Origin: Solanum dulcamara | Lineage: Eukaryota; Streptophyta; Magnoliopsida; Solanales; Solanaceae | DNA: 64,000 nucleotides | NCBI RefSeq assembly: GCF_947179165.1 | Contig: NC_077243.1 | Location: 4,520,001-4,584,000, forward strand | Direction of reading: 5' to 3' | Part shown: positions 37,201-48,700 of the stretch, one piece after another | Layout of the letters: every line of letters begins with the position of its first letter | Numbering within the stretch: the stretch's first letter is position 1 | Notes under the pieces: generated by a model | Databases searched by the model: none | Told to the model about the DNA's origin: nothing | Seen by the model: the letters and a program-made list of their open reading frames with translations, nothing else | Position numbers and translations under genes: made by a program

Positions 37201-40200
37201 GATTACATCCATTCAGATATAACAACTGTTAACAATACAAATCATTTGATAAACAGCATCATAGTTTTTTATAAGGAAAAAATAGCGTAATACTTGAAGT
37301 GAAGATATGGGGAGGGGGGGGGGGAACTGCTACCTGTGACCGAAGAACTTCCTTGTAGGTTCCAATTTCTCTCAGAGCGATCGCAAATTTGGCCATATCA
37401 GGACCTACAAATGCAACTTGCATTTATCAGTATAATTGGGAAAGTAAGACTTTGTCTTTATTCTTGGTTGCAAATAAGTGTTTATGTGAAAATGGAAAAA
37501 AGTTAGAGAACTGCAAATAAAGGCACTTGAGTTAGATAAGTGCAGCTAAATATGCCAACCCGAGTTGTTGACCTTCTAACATTTAGCATTTATACAGGAA
37601 CATCACAATCAATGAGAAACGAGCAGGCCCTTATAGAACCTATAGATCATAGCCATTTTCTTTTTTGGATAAGGGACCTATAGGTTATCACTTCTAAGTT
37701 CAAAAGGTTCATAACTGAATTGAAAGATTTGAGGCTCTTCTAGACATCAAAATCTAGAATATATGTGCATCTCTGAACGTTTTGCTTTTCTTTGTAATAT
37801 ACATATATATACTTTTGCACGAAGGAGTCTCCTAGCACACCACAGCTCTAACACTGTGCAACCCCCATTTAGGAGATATTACCTTTGTAAAGCATCCACG
37901 ATGTAACGAGTTGAGGTTGTTCAACAAACTTAGGATATGAGGTGATAAGCATGAGGTCTCCCCTCCTTCGTATTTTTTCCTTTTGAATATTAGTGTACAA
38001 TAGGGGGTCAATGCCTAAACCCCACCCCCACCCACATCACCACAAGGAGGATTTTATTATAGAGAGATTAAAAAGTATGAAACTTATAGAAAACATATTC
38101 CTTCATACCGAACACACCCTAAATAGAAAACAATCTGATCTAAAAAGGTAAAGAGAGAATAGGAAACCTCCATACGCAACAGAAATGGGATCATTACGCC
38201 CTCCACCAAAGATTTCAAGTGAACTGGCAAAAGCAATGTCTCTATCGTATGCCTCTCCAAGCCCTTCTCTGTAAATAGTAAACAAGAACGAATGAGCTCA
38301 TAGCAAACTGTTCGTGCATTACCATGGAAATAAAATTTATACAGAACTACTTGAGAATTGAGATACTGCCTTTTTCCCCAGTAATATCCCTGAAATGAAG
38401 CTTGTATGAATACTAAACACTCCTTCCTATAAAAGCACAGCCCATAAACGGTGCAATATACCTCTATGGTCAATAGGTAGAAGACACAGATATTTTTTAC
38501 ATTATAACAGCCGGCTTAAAGGCAACTGTAGAAAGAAACAACAACTAACTGCCAGGGAAATTCATGAAATACTATAACTTAATGAACCATAGTGGCAAAG
38601 CAGAGGCCCCAGATGTATATTAGCTTGTCGTTAGTTGTCATTTCAGACCCACTGCCGAAAGAGAAAGCTGGAAAGAAATACACAGACTGGAATACGACCA
38701 TGATATCCCTTGCTGAAGAAATTGAATGTGAATCAACTTTGCAAACAAGCCATTACTGTGAAACTGATTCATGCCAACTGTCAAATGATTTATCAGGCAA
38801 CTAATACAAAAGATGATATAGCCCAGAAATAGAGAATTCCGCGACTTAAATATGAATTAGTGGTTCCAGAAATAGAGAATCAGCTGAAGGAACGTATTAA
38901 GGTTTTAAGAAGGAAGTGTGTTGTGTGAGGACGGTTTAATGAGAGCTTAGATTACAGCTTGCAACAGAGATTCAAATGGACAGCCGTCAAGTCAGTTATA
39001 GTGTTAGAAAACAAAGATGAGTAAAAAAATAATATATTTCATTCCCATCATTTTACAAGATGAGGCAATGAATAATGCAGAAATTGATATATCCAGATAA
39101 CACAACTGCATTGGATGTTCCCTCAATTTTTAAGGTAGATAGTATGATATAGTTAAAGAAGAGCTATGGAATTTACAATGTAAATCCACTTGTAAGACTT
39201 CAATTGAGGGAAAAGATTCGCTCGAGGGCATGTTAGGACATCAGGGTTACACTCTTCTAGCATCACATTTTCTCAAGGTTATCCAAGTGATATATGGTAT
39301 CAAAAGGTTTAAATTAAATGACAAGCTGGTAGCACAAAAGCTGAAGAAAGCTATCTTCCTAATTAATCATGCAAATTTTGGTTACATGTTATGAGTCTTA
39401 TGACCAGGCATCCTAAAACTTTATGGAATCAATAATATATTAATTGGAATATTCTCAGAATTTGTGCCTCATTTGTTGGAACTAATGTATGAAGCTGCTA
39501 CATTTTTGGTGGAGCTGAATTCCTCCGTCTAAGTAACAGCAGTGGTTGTTGCTGTGGACAGCTGTACACCCTTCTCACCTCCAATTTATACATCATAATA
39601 CTTGCTAACGGACTGCCCTGTGCAATAATACATATGATTATAAATTGATAGAGCAGGATAAATAAACTTACGTGTACTTTCGACATCCTTTATAATACTT
39701 TAGACATTTGTCCCTCAAAGTCTCAGAACTTTCCTCCAATGATTGGATCTGTTCCACCACCATGAACAAAATTTAAGGACTCCAACGCATGGTAAAAGAA
39801 CATCAACAAAGTAAGCAAATTTTATTGAGAATATGTACATCTATTGTTGCATGAATACCAATCTCATTGTATATATCACATAAATACTTGCTTGACCAGC
39901 TGTGTATGAGCACACTTATTTGCAGAGGTGTTACCCTGTAAGACCTAGCTACTAGCCCTAGATCATATGTCAGTTAACTGTTGGCATATCGTCAAACAGA
40001 TCTATAGAAACATTCATATTGAATGAGTTGGTGCTACACCTATCATCTAACCATGGGCTATATACCACAAATAAGCATAATTTTAGCAGCTGACATCTAC
40101 CAAAATATAATTATCACTCGCTCGAGGAAGAATACTTCAGCTAAAGCAAATGTCATCCTTGCATAACTTGTTTCTCCTTAGTTGTTTACAATACACATTG

Positions 40201-40857
40201 GTGAACTATTCCAATCCTCGTAGTCTCAGGGTTTATTCCAGACAAACTAGATTCCTCAAAGCCCAATTACAGTCCAACAAACTGTCCAATAAAATGCTCA
40301 ATCAACAGCTTACTATATATCACTTCTTAAGGCCATATAACTTGGACAAAATAAATTTCATAAAAAAGAAAAAGGAGACAAAAAAACAAGAGTGTCTGCA
40401 TTAATATAAGCTCAAAAATAGCATCCAAAGGTGTGGTCCAATGAAGTAGGGGCAAACTTTGACATCAGGGGTCAAATTCTAGCAGATACAAAAAACACTA
40501 TATAATCTCATCTGTCATAGTTACATGTAGCAAGTTTCTACATGCTAGCTAGCCTGCACACCACGATAATAAAAATATATATAAGCCCCCAAAATATTAA
40601 TTGACTGACAGAAACCTCAAATAGTCAAAATTGATTAGGCATCCTTCAACTGCATCATAGTGGAGTTATTTCTACCATTAAAATAGGCTAAGCTGATAAC
40701 AGGACAGGAATTTCATCAAATAATCATCAAAGATGGCAACTTTCTATCAAAAGCCATAAATAAAATAATACAAGAATCAAGATTGAGATTCTTTTACCTG
40801 TTGACGAAACATGGGAGAATCATCGATCCTGGCGAATAACATCTTCCCTTCTTGCAT
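28222..40857 (-). CDS. AGD3: ARF-GAP with BAR, PH, ArfGAP and ankyrin domains (AGD1/AGD3 type)
   Basis: Nineteen coding exons, high to low: 40857-40798, 39748-39672, 38268-38168, 37404-37334, 36821-36759, 35035-34991, 34052-33987, 33868-33821, 33732-33637, 33521-33480, 33174-32968, 32836-32705, 32635-32402, 32273-32187, 32099-31785, 30863-30718, 30640-30550, 29638-29166, 28336-28222. All phases join, giving about 822 residues (AGD1/AGD3 are about 828). BAR domain about 1-290; PH 293-440 ([19 protein letters not shown]); ArfGAP zinc finger C512-C515-C532-C535 with arginine finger R540; ankyrin repeats about 728-822. The family stimulates GTP hydrolysis by ARF at trans-Golgi/plasma-membrane sites; VAN3/AGD3 acts in vein patterning and auxin traffic. 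AGD1 and AGD3 cannot be told apart here. A second in-frame ATG lies at 40842; exon 13 may start 6 bp later. Confidence 0.95.
28633..28708. repeat. Two short perfect hairpins in the last AGD intron
   Basis: ATTCAATGAA-gtat-TTCATTGAAT at 28633-28656 and TTCACTTGAT-gt-ATCAAGTGAA at 28687-28708. Both are perfect 10-bp arms with tiny loops, 30 bp apart, in the intron between the final two AGD exons. No other element structure is evident. Confidence 0.7.
30042..30134 (+). mobile_element. 93-bp LINE/SINE tail insertion with 16-bp target duplication
   Basis: The insert holds only the shared 3' tail: 'tggtaggagtcaggtctgcg', 'accctccccagaccccac', 'gtgggat..cactggg' and (TTG)n. It is bounded by perfect copies of GGTCTATATACAGTAA at 30026-30041 and 30135-30150. 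It lies antisense within the AGD intron between exons 18 and 17. It is an extremely 5'-truncated retroposition event; the perfect duplication suggests it is fairly recent. Confidence 0.9.
31779..31784 (-). other. GC 5' splice site (GC-AG intron) in AGD
   Basis: The intron between exons 15 and 16 starts AAG|GCAAGT on the minus strand and ends TTGTAG|GTAAGA at 30863. The joined protein reads HISK-VRSLKLD, which matches the ArfGAP family, so the junction is right. The rest of the donor is a perfect consensus, as expected for U2-type GC-AG introns. Confidence 0.85.
37309..37324. repeat. G-tract next to an AGD splice donor
   Basis: GGGGAG11 on the plus strand. On the transcript it is a C-tract starting about ten bases inside the intron after exon 4 (donor at 37333). 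It is prone to slippage. Confidence 0.85.
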
Positions 40858-41434
40858 CTTGTGAATTTCTTGACTCACATTCGAATCCCAAAAAAGAAAA
40901 AAGAACTCTAACAATCAAGATTCCCAAATAAAAAGATTGTTGGAAAGGGAAAAGGGTGATTTTGAAGATAAAAAGAAGATAATAGAGATGAAAATAATAA
41001 GTGGGTTTAATCTATTTGAGGGAGAAGAAAGGTCCGAAAATGGTGGAAACAAATATTGCTGGAGCATGGTGCGATAATTCATGGCTGTCACTAAAATACT
41101 TTTCTCTTCCTTTTAGGAGAGTGCGGTTTTGATTTTTACAAAACGCGCAGATTGAACCCAAGGTACAGAATACGGAATTTGTTTAATCCATTTTTTAACT
41201 GTCTGTCTATATTGGGAATGGCCACCATGCATAAATACATTCCATTCTTGCTTGTCCACCACTATTACATTGTCTTTTTATATTCAACTAACAAAATAAT
41301 ATTAAAAATTTTAAATGGAAATAAACATTCTTTTATTTTTATTTGGGGGTGGGGGGCGCTTAAATAGCTGGAAATGGATGGAGGTTTGTAAAATGTGTTT
41401 TAGTGAAATATTTTGAGAACTACATTATAATTTA

Positions 41435-42290
41435 AGGGTGTATTCGGACGGGAGGAAAATGTGTTTGGGTGTTCGAAGAAAATTAAAGACATTTAAGTAT
41501 AATTTAGGTTAATACTATAGCCCCAGTTCAATCCAACGAAGGACTAGACCCCCGGCCTAATACCAAGTGAGGTTGCAACCTCAATATCGACCTGGACATG
41601 ACCCTAACCTACAACCCATTCAAGACTTGAGATCAAGATCTAACATCTCCCCCGAGATTGCAACCAAGATCCCAAGCCCTAATACCTTACCCCAATTAGA
41701 TTTAGGGACCTAAAACTCGACAACCAATCCTGAGATTCGACTATAAGATCCGCTTTTGACTTGGGACCCAATCCTAACCCCGACACCCATCCAAATTTTG
41801 GCGGAGTCTCATATAGGGATCGAGTTTTGAGTCGGAATCGATTTTTTGGTCATGTGTCGATTTAGGGTAGGGTCTTGTGTCGGTTCGAGGGTTGGATCAG
41901 TGTTCAGGATTATGTCCCAATATGGCGAGGGTTTCATATCGAGCGTCAGATCCTATGTTACGATCGAGACTCGAATTGACTCCTAGATCGAGGTAGGTCT
42001 CGGATCGGGCGATTCCTGGTCGAGTCACAAGTTGGTTATGGTTGGGGTGAGGGTGGGTGGGTCGCGTTACGAGGTGGTAGTTTGAGGGGCTAACTACCAA
42101 GGTTTGGGTGGATTAGGTGGTGGGCATGGGATGGTGATGTTGAAAGAGAATTTAGAAAAACACTTTTCTTACTTTTAGTAGAAAAGTCACGTTTCTTAAA
42201 TTGAAGAAAAATATATTCATTTAAAAATATTCCGAACTCCGTGCCCCAAACAACAAAGTTACTCATATTAGCTCATTCCAAAAACAATTC
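41435..42290. mobile_element. Probable non-autonomous DNA element with C-rich then G-rich halves
   Basis: From about 41520 to 41800 the plus strand is built of C-rich words like 'gacccaatcctaac'. From 41800 to 42120 it is built of their complements ('ggttggatcag', 'ggtctcggatcggg'). Outside this lie A/T-rich ends: GTGTATTCGGACGGGAGGAAAA at the left and 'tttagtagaaaagtcacgtttctt..gaactccgtgcccc' at the right. The whole looks like a foldback or MULE-type non-autonomous element. No coding sequence is present and no target duplication was confirmed. Confidence 0.45.
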
Positions 42291-42405
42291 CTCTTATGCA
42301 AATTTGTCCATCTTTTTTAAAGTATCCTTAGCTAATTTTTAAAATAAATTGCTATTTAAATTCGTGACTTGCTAGAAATTTAGTGTGGTTATATATATAT
42401 ATTTC

Positions 42406-42459
42406 AGTACACTCCCTAGACCCCACATGGTGGAATTATATTGGGTTTGTTGTTGTTGG
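42406..42459 (+). mobile_element. LINE/SINE 3'-tail fragment
   Basis: About 54 bp matching the end of the tail found at 30042-30134 and 48890-48990 ('tacactccctagaccccaca', 'attgggtttg', TTG repeats). It is flanked on the left by a TA repeat. No convincing target duplication is seen. Confidence 0.7.
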
Positions 42460-42789
42460 TCAAATGACTAATAATTGTATATTTTTACAATTTAAGTTAC
42501 CTAATTGTAAATTTCTGAAATTTTTCCAAAACCTTTTGTATAATTTTTAAAAAAATTAAAACACCTTTATAATAAAATTAAAATAAGGTAGAAAATTTAA
42601 GATAAACCCTAACAACCTTTTCATTTTTTTTGTTTTCAATTTCCATTTTTAGGTTTGCAAGGGATGCATTCCCTGTGCTTGTCTCATTGTTCATGAATGG
42701 TTAATTTAGAAAATTTTATTTTTTAAGCCCTTGTACTTGTCAGATTTGTCAAAGATCAAATAGGTGTTGATGAATCTTGATTTTTAATC

Positions 42790-45700
42790 ATGAAGCGAGA
42801 TTACTCAGAGTCTCCATCTTCAAGTTCTGTTGGACCTCCTCAATCCAAATTTAAGCACAACCCTCAAGGTAATTTTCTTTTTTATTTGAACACAAATCAC
42901 GCTTAATTGATTCTTATTACCTGATAATATGGATTAACATATTTGTTCATTGTTGCATTAATACCCAATAAAGTTAGAGTCTTTGCTGTTATTTTAGCTC
43001 AATTCCTGAAGTGAATTTGCTCATATTTTCTTTTAACACAAATCCTACTTGATTTTTGACAGTTCTTTATATAAATATGGATGCATCATGTTTGTTTGTT
43101 GCTGTGTTAATACCAAGTATTTAATGTTATTCAGCTCACCCAGAAGGTATTCTATCTCTCTCTAATTTTAACGCAAATTATTCTTGATTTTTTTAATACC
43201 TTTTCTCGGTATAATATGGTTACGGAATATTTGTTTATTTATTATTTGCATTAGTACCAATAAAGTTAGAGACTTTATGTTATTAGCATTGTTTACTGTG
43301 CTGGCGGGAGGTAGTAGTACTTGATGGAACAGTCGAATTGTGTTCAAGCTGGTACGAACACCATAGTCAGTCAATCTGTCACATAAAAAGAAGTTAGAAA
43401 CTTAACTTTTATAGAAGCACAACCCAGAAGGTGGTTTTCTCATATTTTCTTGTAGGACAAATCTCAATTGATTATTTCCATATCTTTGTGTAGATATGGA
43501 TATATCATATGTGTTCTCACTGTTGATTAGTACCCAAAACTTAGTGAATTTACTATTTTTAAGCATAACCTAGAAGAGAATTTTCTCATAGTATTCTCTT
43601 AATAGAAACCTCATTTGATTTTATTAGTGCTGTTCATTATATAGACATGGATATGTTGTTTTTTTCATTGTTACATTAGTAATAAGAATGATGCTTTACT
43701 GTTATTTTAGCTGCCAAAGTATTTTGCTTCAATTGGTGGAATGCCACAATTTTCTTTACTATGCAGGGTAGTTGTTTAATTGCCAGGAGCAATGTATTAT
43801 GCCCTAAAAATTGAACTTGTGATGCAAATCTTAAGGAAGCTGTTACCTTTTGGATAGAAGAAGTTAGAAGCTGTTTTTTTACAGGGGTTTGATTCAAAGT
43901 TTGAACTGGTGTCAGGCGACACTCATTTTCTGGAAGATGAGAGCACAAAAATCTTTGCCAGGAAGGTGGCTGATCATTACAGTGCGAGGACCAACCAAAC
44001 TCTTGAAGAGCGTGAAGCAAGTCCTATTATCCACTTAAAGAAACTTAACAATTGGGTATGTCTTGTTTATCCACGGGCATGGTTATTCTGCACAGTTCAT
44101 TGCTAATGAGGTTTTCTGGCATTTTTAGATCAAGAGTGTCTTAATTCAACTCTATGCTAAAAGAGGGGATGCAGTTCTTGATCTTGCTTGCGGGAAGGTA
44201 CTTCTAGCATATTGTATACCCCAATTATTTGGCAGTACTTGTTAAAATTTATAGGTGGTAAGAAACAAGTACCTATTCATCTAATTTTCAATATCTTTCT
44301 GCTTACACTAGGGCGGTGATCTCATTAAATGGGATAAAGCAAAAGTTGGATATTATGTTGGCATTGATATTGCCGATTGTTCGGTAAGTTCATCCTAGAT
44401 GAATATATTTTTGTTGTTTTTTCTGCACTTGTTTTGTGTTAGAGTGGGTTAGAGTCCCGCATTGGTTAGGGAATAGACTGGTGGTCTGTTTAGATGGATT
44501 TGGGCAATCCTCCACTTATGAGCTCGCTTTTGGGATTGAGTTAGACCCAAGTGCCATATCTTTACACGGGATCAGAGTCTTATTCATCCTTGTTTAGGCT
44601 CCCGGTCCACATTGGGTGTGAAGGGAGTGTCAGAGTGAGTTAGAGTCCCACATTGATTGAGGAATGAACTAGTGATCTGCTTATATGGCTTTAGCCAACC
44701 CTTCCCACATGAGCTAGCTTTTGGGGTTGAGTTAGTCCCAAGTGTAATATCTTTACACTCTGCAAGTTAGATTTCTTTCAGCAAGTATACTTTGTTGAAC
44801 TATTTATAAGACTTTCTAGAAAACATGCCGTCTGTTATTTGATCACTTATAATCTGGAATGATGTTTTAACTATTGATAATCCTATAAAATGGATTTGTG
44901 ACTAATGAATATTGCCATGCAATAATTGTTTATTGCAATACGAGGGTTGATTGTCGGTATCTGGCAGAACTATTTCCATGGATTCATTTTTATTGAATTC
45001 TTAATAAATGCTGATTATGGGAAAAATTATTGGTTTACTACTTTTACTTGATGGAAATGTTGATCAAATTGTAGTTTTTGCCTTTTAGTTGGAGGTTGAT
45101 TTGGGTTATTTACTTTAAGGGCAGGTCACACAACCTTTCTTAAATTTTACCCTGTTGACATCACAGTCCTAAATGCTTCAGGCATATGAAATGCTTTCAT
45201 TTCTTAAATGAGTCCTCCATTTAGTATATTTACTTGCTTTCAGTTTGTTGTTGTCGTCTTGTTTTTGAGATCTGTGATTTATTTTCTATGGAATTTGAGT
45301 GCTAGCCTGGCTTTTTGATATTATCGCTGGATTATGTAAAGATAGAAGACTGCCGAACCCACTACAATGGTGACGCAGATCATCATCAGCGCCTCAAAAA
45401 GTTCTCATTTCCTGCCAGACTTATGTGTGGAGATTGTTACGAGGTAAATGAGCTAACCACATGATCAAATTTTGCTGTTCTTGCTGACAGAACTGAAATT
45501 TCATAGCTTTTGTTGCTTTCTTTCTTGTCGTTAACATCAGAAATATTGGATGAATCATTTTGTAGACGTACTAGGACCTTATGTATAATGCTGATCAGCA
45601 TTTGCTTTAAACTACTGATATACCAAATTGCTTCGTGTTTTTATTGAAAAATCATGGGCAACGACTCTACTGATACCTTTTGTGTGGTGAATTTCAGGTT

Positions 45701-48700
45701 CGTCTGGATTGGGTTTTAGCAGATGATGCACCTTTTGATGTTTGTAGCTGTCAGGTATTTCAGTCTCCTGCATTTCGTATAATATAGCAAACTTTGTTCT
45801 TCAGGGTATTAGGTAAAAAACATAATTTGAGACTTTGTTACATAATTTGAGACATCGTTCTCAGTGACCACAAGTATCATTTTCCCTTAGAAATCTGCCG
45901 TACCAACTAGTTGTCTTCTGGCTTAATTGAACTACTTTTCTGATATCCCTTAGCCAATAGAGATACATGCTATGAGTTGAAGTGCTTTATAAGACAACTT
46001 ATCTTAGTACGAGAAAATTTGAGGTGTTTTGGATATGTTGTTTCCCTTGTAAATATCTCTTGTCAAGCTTTCATGTTCTGCTTTTGTGGTTGTCCTACAT
46101 CTTTACTTGTTATTTTTCTGATGAACCTTGAAAATTAATTAGTGTACTCAGAAGCTTTTCCTAGAGGTATAATCCACATCTTCTTAAATTTTAAAAGGAA
46201 AAACCTTAGGAACGTAGAGGTTGAGGAGATATTGGATGTACAATGTTCTTCTAATTGGATGCCTCTGCATAGTAGCTGGAGAGGTGACAGCACTTTATCC
46301 TGCTAATTATGCTTGTCTTGGGTGGACTTTCATAGTTGATTGTAAATTTGCAGTTTGCTATGCATTATTCGTGGTCTACTGAGGCACATGCACGGCGTGC
46401 GCTGGCCAATGTCTCAGCTTTACTTCGACCTGGAGGAATATTTATTGGAACAATGCCAGATGCCAACATCATCATCAAGAAGCTAAGAGAAGGTTTAACT
46501 TTTTCTCAGCTCTGATCTGCTTGTCCCTGTTTAAACTATAAATGTGAAACTGTGATGTATGCTCACATCTCTAGCTTTTCAATTAAAAGGTCAAGGGGCT
46601 GAAGTTCAAGAATTAAATTGTTCGACATTTAATTATCTTTCTCCTTTTTTTTGGGTGGGGTGGGGGAGCATAAATACTATGGTTGTTGCCTGATTCATTC
46701 AATCATTCAACTATATCTCAAATTTAAACTACATAGGTTGGGTATGTGTATCCTTTATTGCTCTACATTTCCTTCCAGTATTGACAAATAATTTCTTGTA
46801 AGGCACATTAAGGATTCTTCAAAAGTTGAAGTTATGTAAATGACTAAATCTAATCCGTTTTCCTACACTTGCAAGTACCCAACTAGAAAAAAAGACTTTT
46901 AATTGACACCAAAACTAATGTAAGAATAACATCTACAACTAGACCTTAATTGTAATACTTTGGCATTTATAGTTCCTGTGCTTCTTTTATGTTCTTCTCA
47001 TTGTTAATAACCTGTTTGACCAAGCTTATTTTTATCCAAAAGTGCTTATTTTTAAAAAGTGAGGTGTTTGACAAGCTTTTAGGAGAAAATAAGTGCTTCT
47101 GGGAAGTAGAGGAGCTACAAAAATAGCTTTCACCTAAAAGTACTTTTTAAAAAAAATTACTTTTAAAAAATACGCTTAAAAACACTTTTAAAAAGCTTGG
47201 TCAAATACTAATTGTTGCTCAATAAATTTATTGGCCAAACACAAAATGTTTTTCACCAAAAGTACTTTTCAAAATAAGCTTATTTTAGAAGCTTGGCCAA
47301 ACAGACTACAAGTCTTGCACCGTTTTTGAGAGATTGTAGGTCTCTTGAGAAATTTTGTTGCATGTTATTTTAGGTCTACATCGTCCCTTTTAGCACCTTC
47401 AACCATCATAGTAGCTTGATGCAGACCATCTTAGGTGACGTTTTCTCATTTTATACTTTGTGTTACTGAAACCTCTGTGATGAGATTTTGTTAGAGATTG
47501 AATGGAGACTGCATTTAGTATTATGTACATAACGTCACCGGCGAGAACCAGTTCGAATTTATGCCAGGACAGTTAACTACAGAAGCCATCCATCTTATGA
47601 GGAGACTGGTGGAGCAGTATAGGGAGAGGAAGATGGACTTGCATATGGTATTCATCGACCTAGAAAAGACTTACGATAAAGTTCTACGAGAGATACTATG
47701 GAGATGTTTGGAGGCTAAAGGAGTACATTAGGGTGATCAAGGACATGTATGAGGGTGCCAAAATCAGGGTAAGGACAGTAGGAGGGGACTCAGAGCACTT
47801 TCCAGTTGTGATAGGGTTGCATCAAGGATCAACTCTTAGTCCGTTTTTATTTGCCTTGGTGATGGATGGATTGACGCAACAAATTCAAGGTGAGGTGCCA
47901 TGATGTATGCTTTTTGCAGACGACATAGTCCTGATCGATGAGACTCGTAGCGGAGTTAATGCTAAGCTGGAGAATTGGAGACATACCTTGGAGTCTAAAG
48001 GGTTTAAGCTGAGTAGGACCAAAACAGAGTACTTAGAGTGCAAGTTTAGTGAGACACCTCAGGAGGTTGGCGCGGAAGTTAGGCTTGGTGACCAGGCCAT
48101 CCAAAAGAAAAGTAGTTTCAAGTACCTTGGGTCTATCATGCAAGGCAGCGGGGAGATTGACGATGATGTCACACATCGTATTGGGGCAGGGTGGATGAAA
48201 TGGAGGCTCGCTTCCGGTGTGTGATAAGAAGGTGCCACCACAACTTAAGGGCAAGTTCTACAAAGTGGTGGTTAGATCGGCTATGTTATATGGGGCGGTG
48301 TGTTGGCCAGTTAAGGTCTCTCACGTTCAAAAGATGAAGGTTGCCGAGATGAGAATATTGAGATGGATGTGTGGGCATACCAAGAGCGACAGGATTAGAA
48401 ATGAAGCTATTCGGGACAAGATAGGATGGCCTCGGTGGAAGACAAGATGTGGGAAATGCGACTGAGATGGTTTGGGCATGTGAAGAGGAGAGACACAGAT
48501 GCCCCAGTGCGAAGGTGTGAGAGGTTGGCCATGGATGATTTCAGAAGAGGTAGGGGTAGGCCGAAGAAGTATTGGAGAGAGGTGATTAGACAGGACATGG
48601 CGCAGTTACAGCTTACCAAGGACATGACTTTAGATAGGAAGGTGTGGAGGATCCACATTAGGGTAGAAGGCTAGTACATAGTCTCGTTATTCTTCCTTAT

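Larger units (their letters stand above)
40858..42789. other. Divergent intergenic region AGD / cap methyltransferase
   Basis: The two genes are transcribed away from each other, so both promoters and 5' leaders lie here: AGD near 40860-41100 and the methyltransferase near 42600-42789. The centre holds a C-rich/G-rich foldback-like block (41435-42290) and a LINE/SINE tail (42406-42459). Confidence 0.6.

Noticed and set aside
44450..44690. snRNA USE-like GTCCCACATTG motifs in the cap methyltransferase intron
   Set aside because: They belong to a duplicated dispersed repeat. No TATA box at the fixed distance and no snRNA sequence follows.
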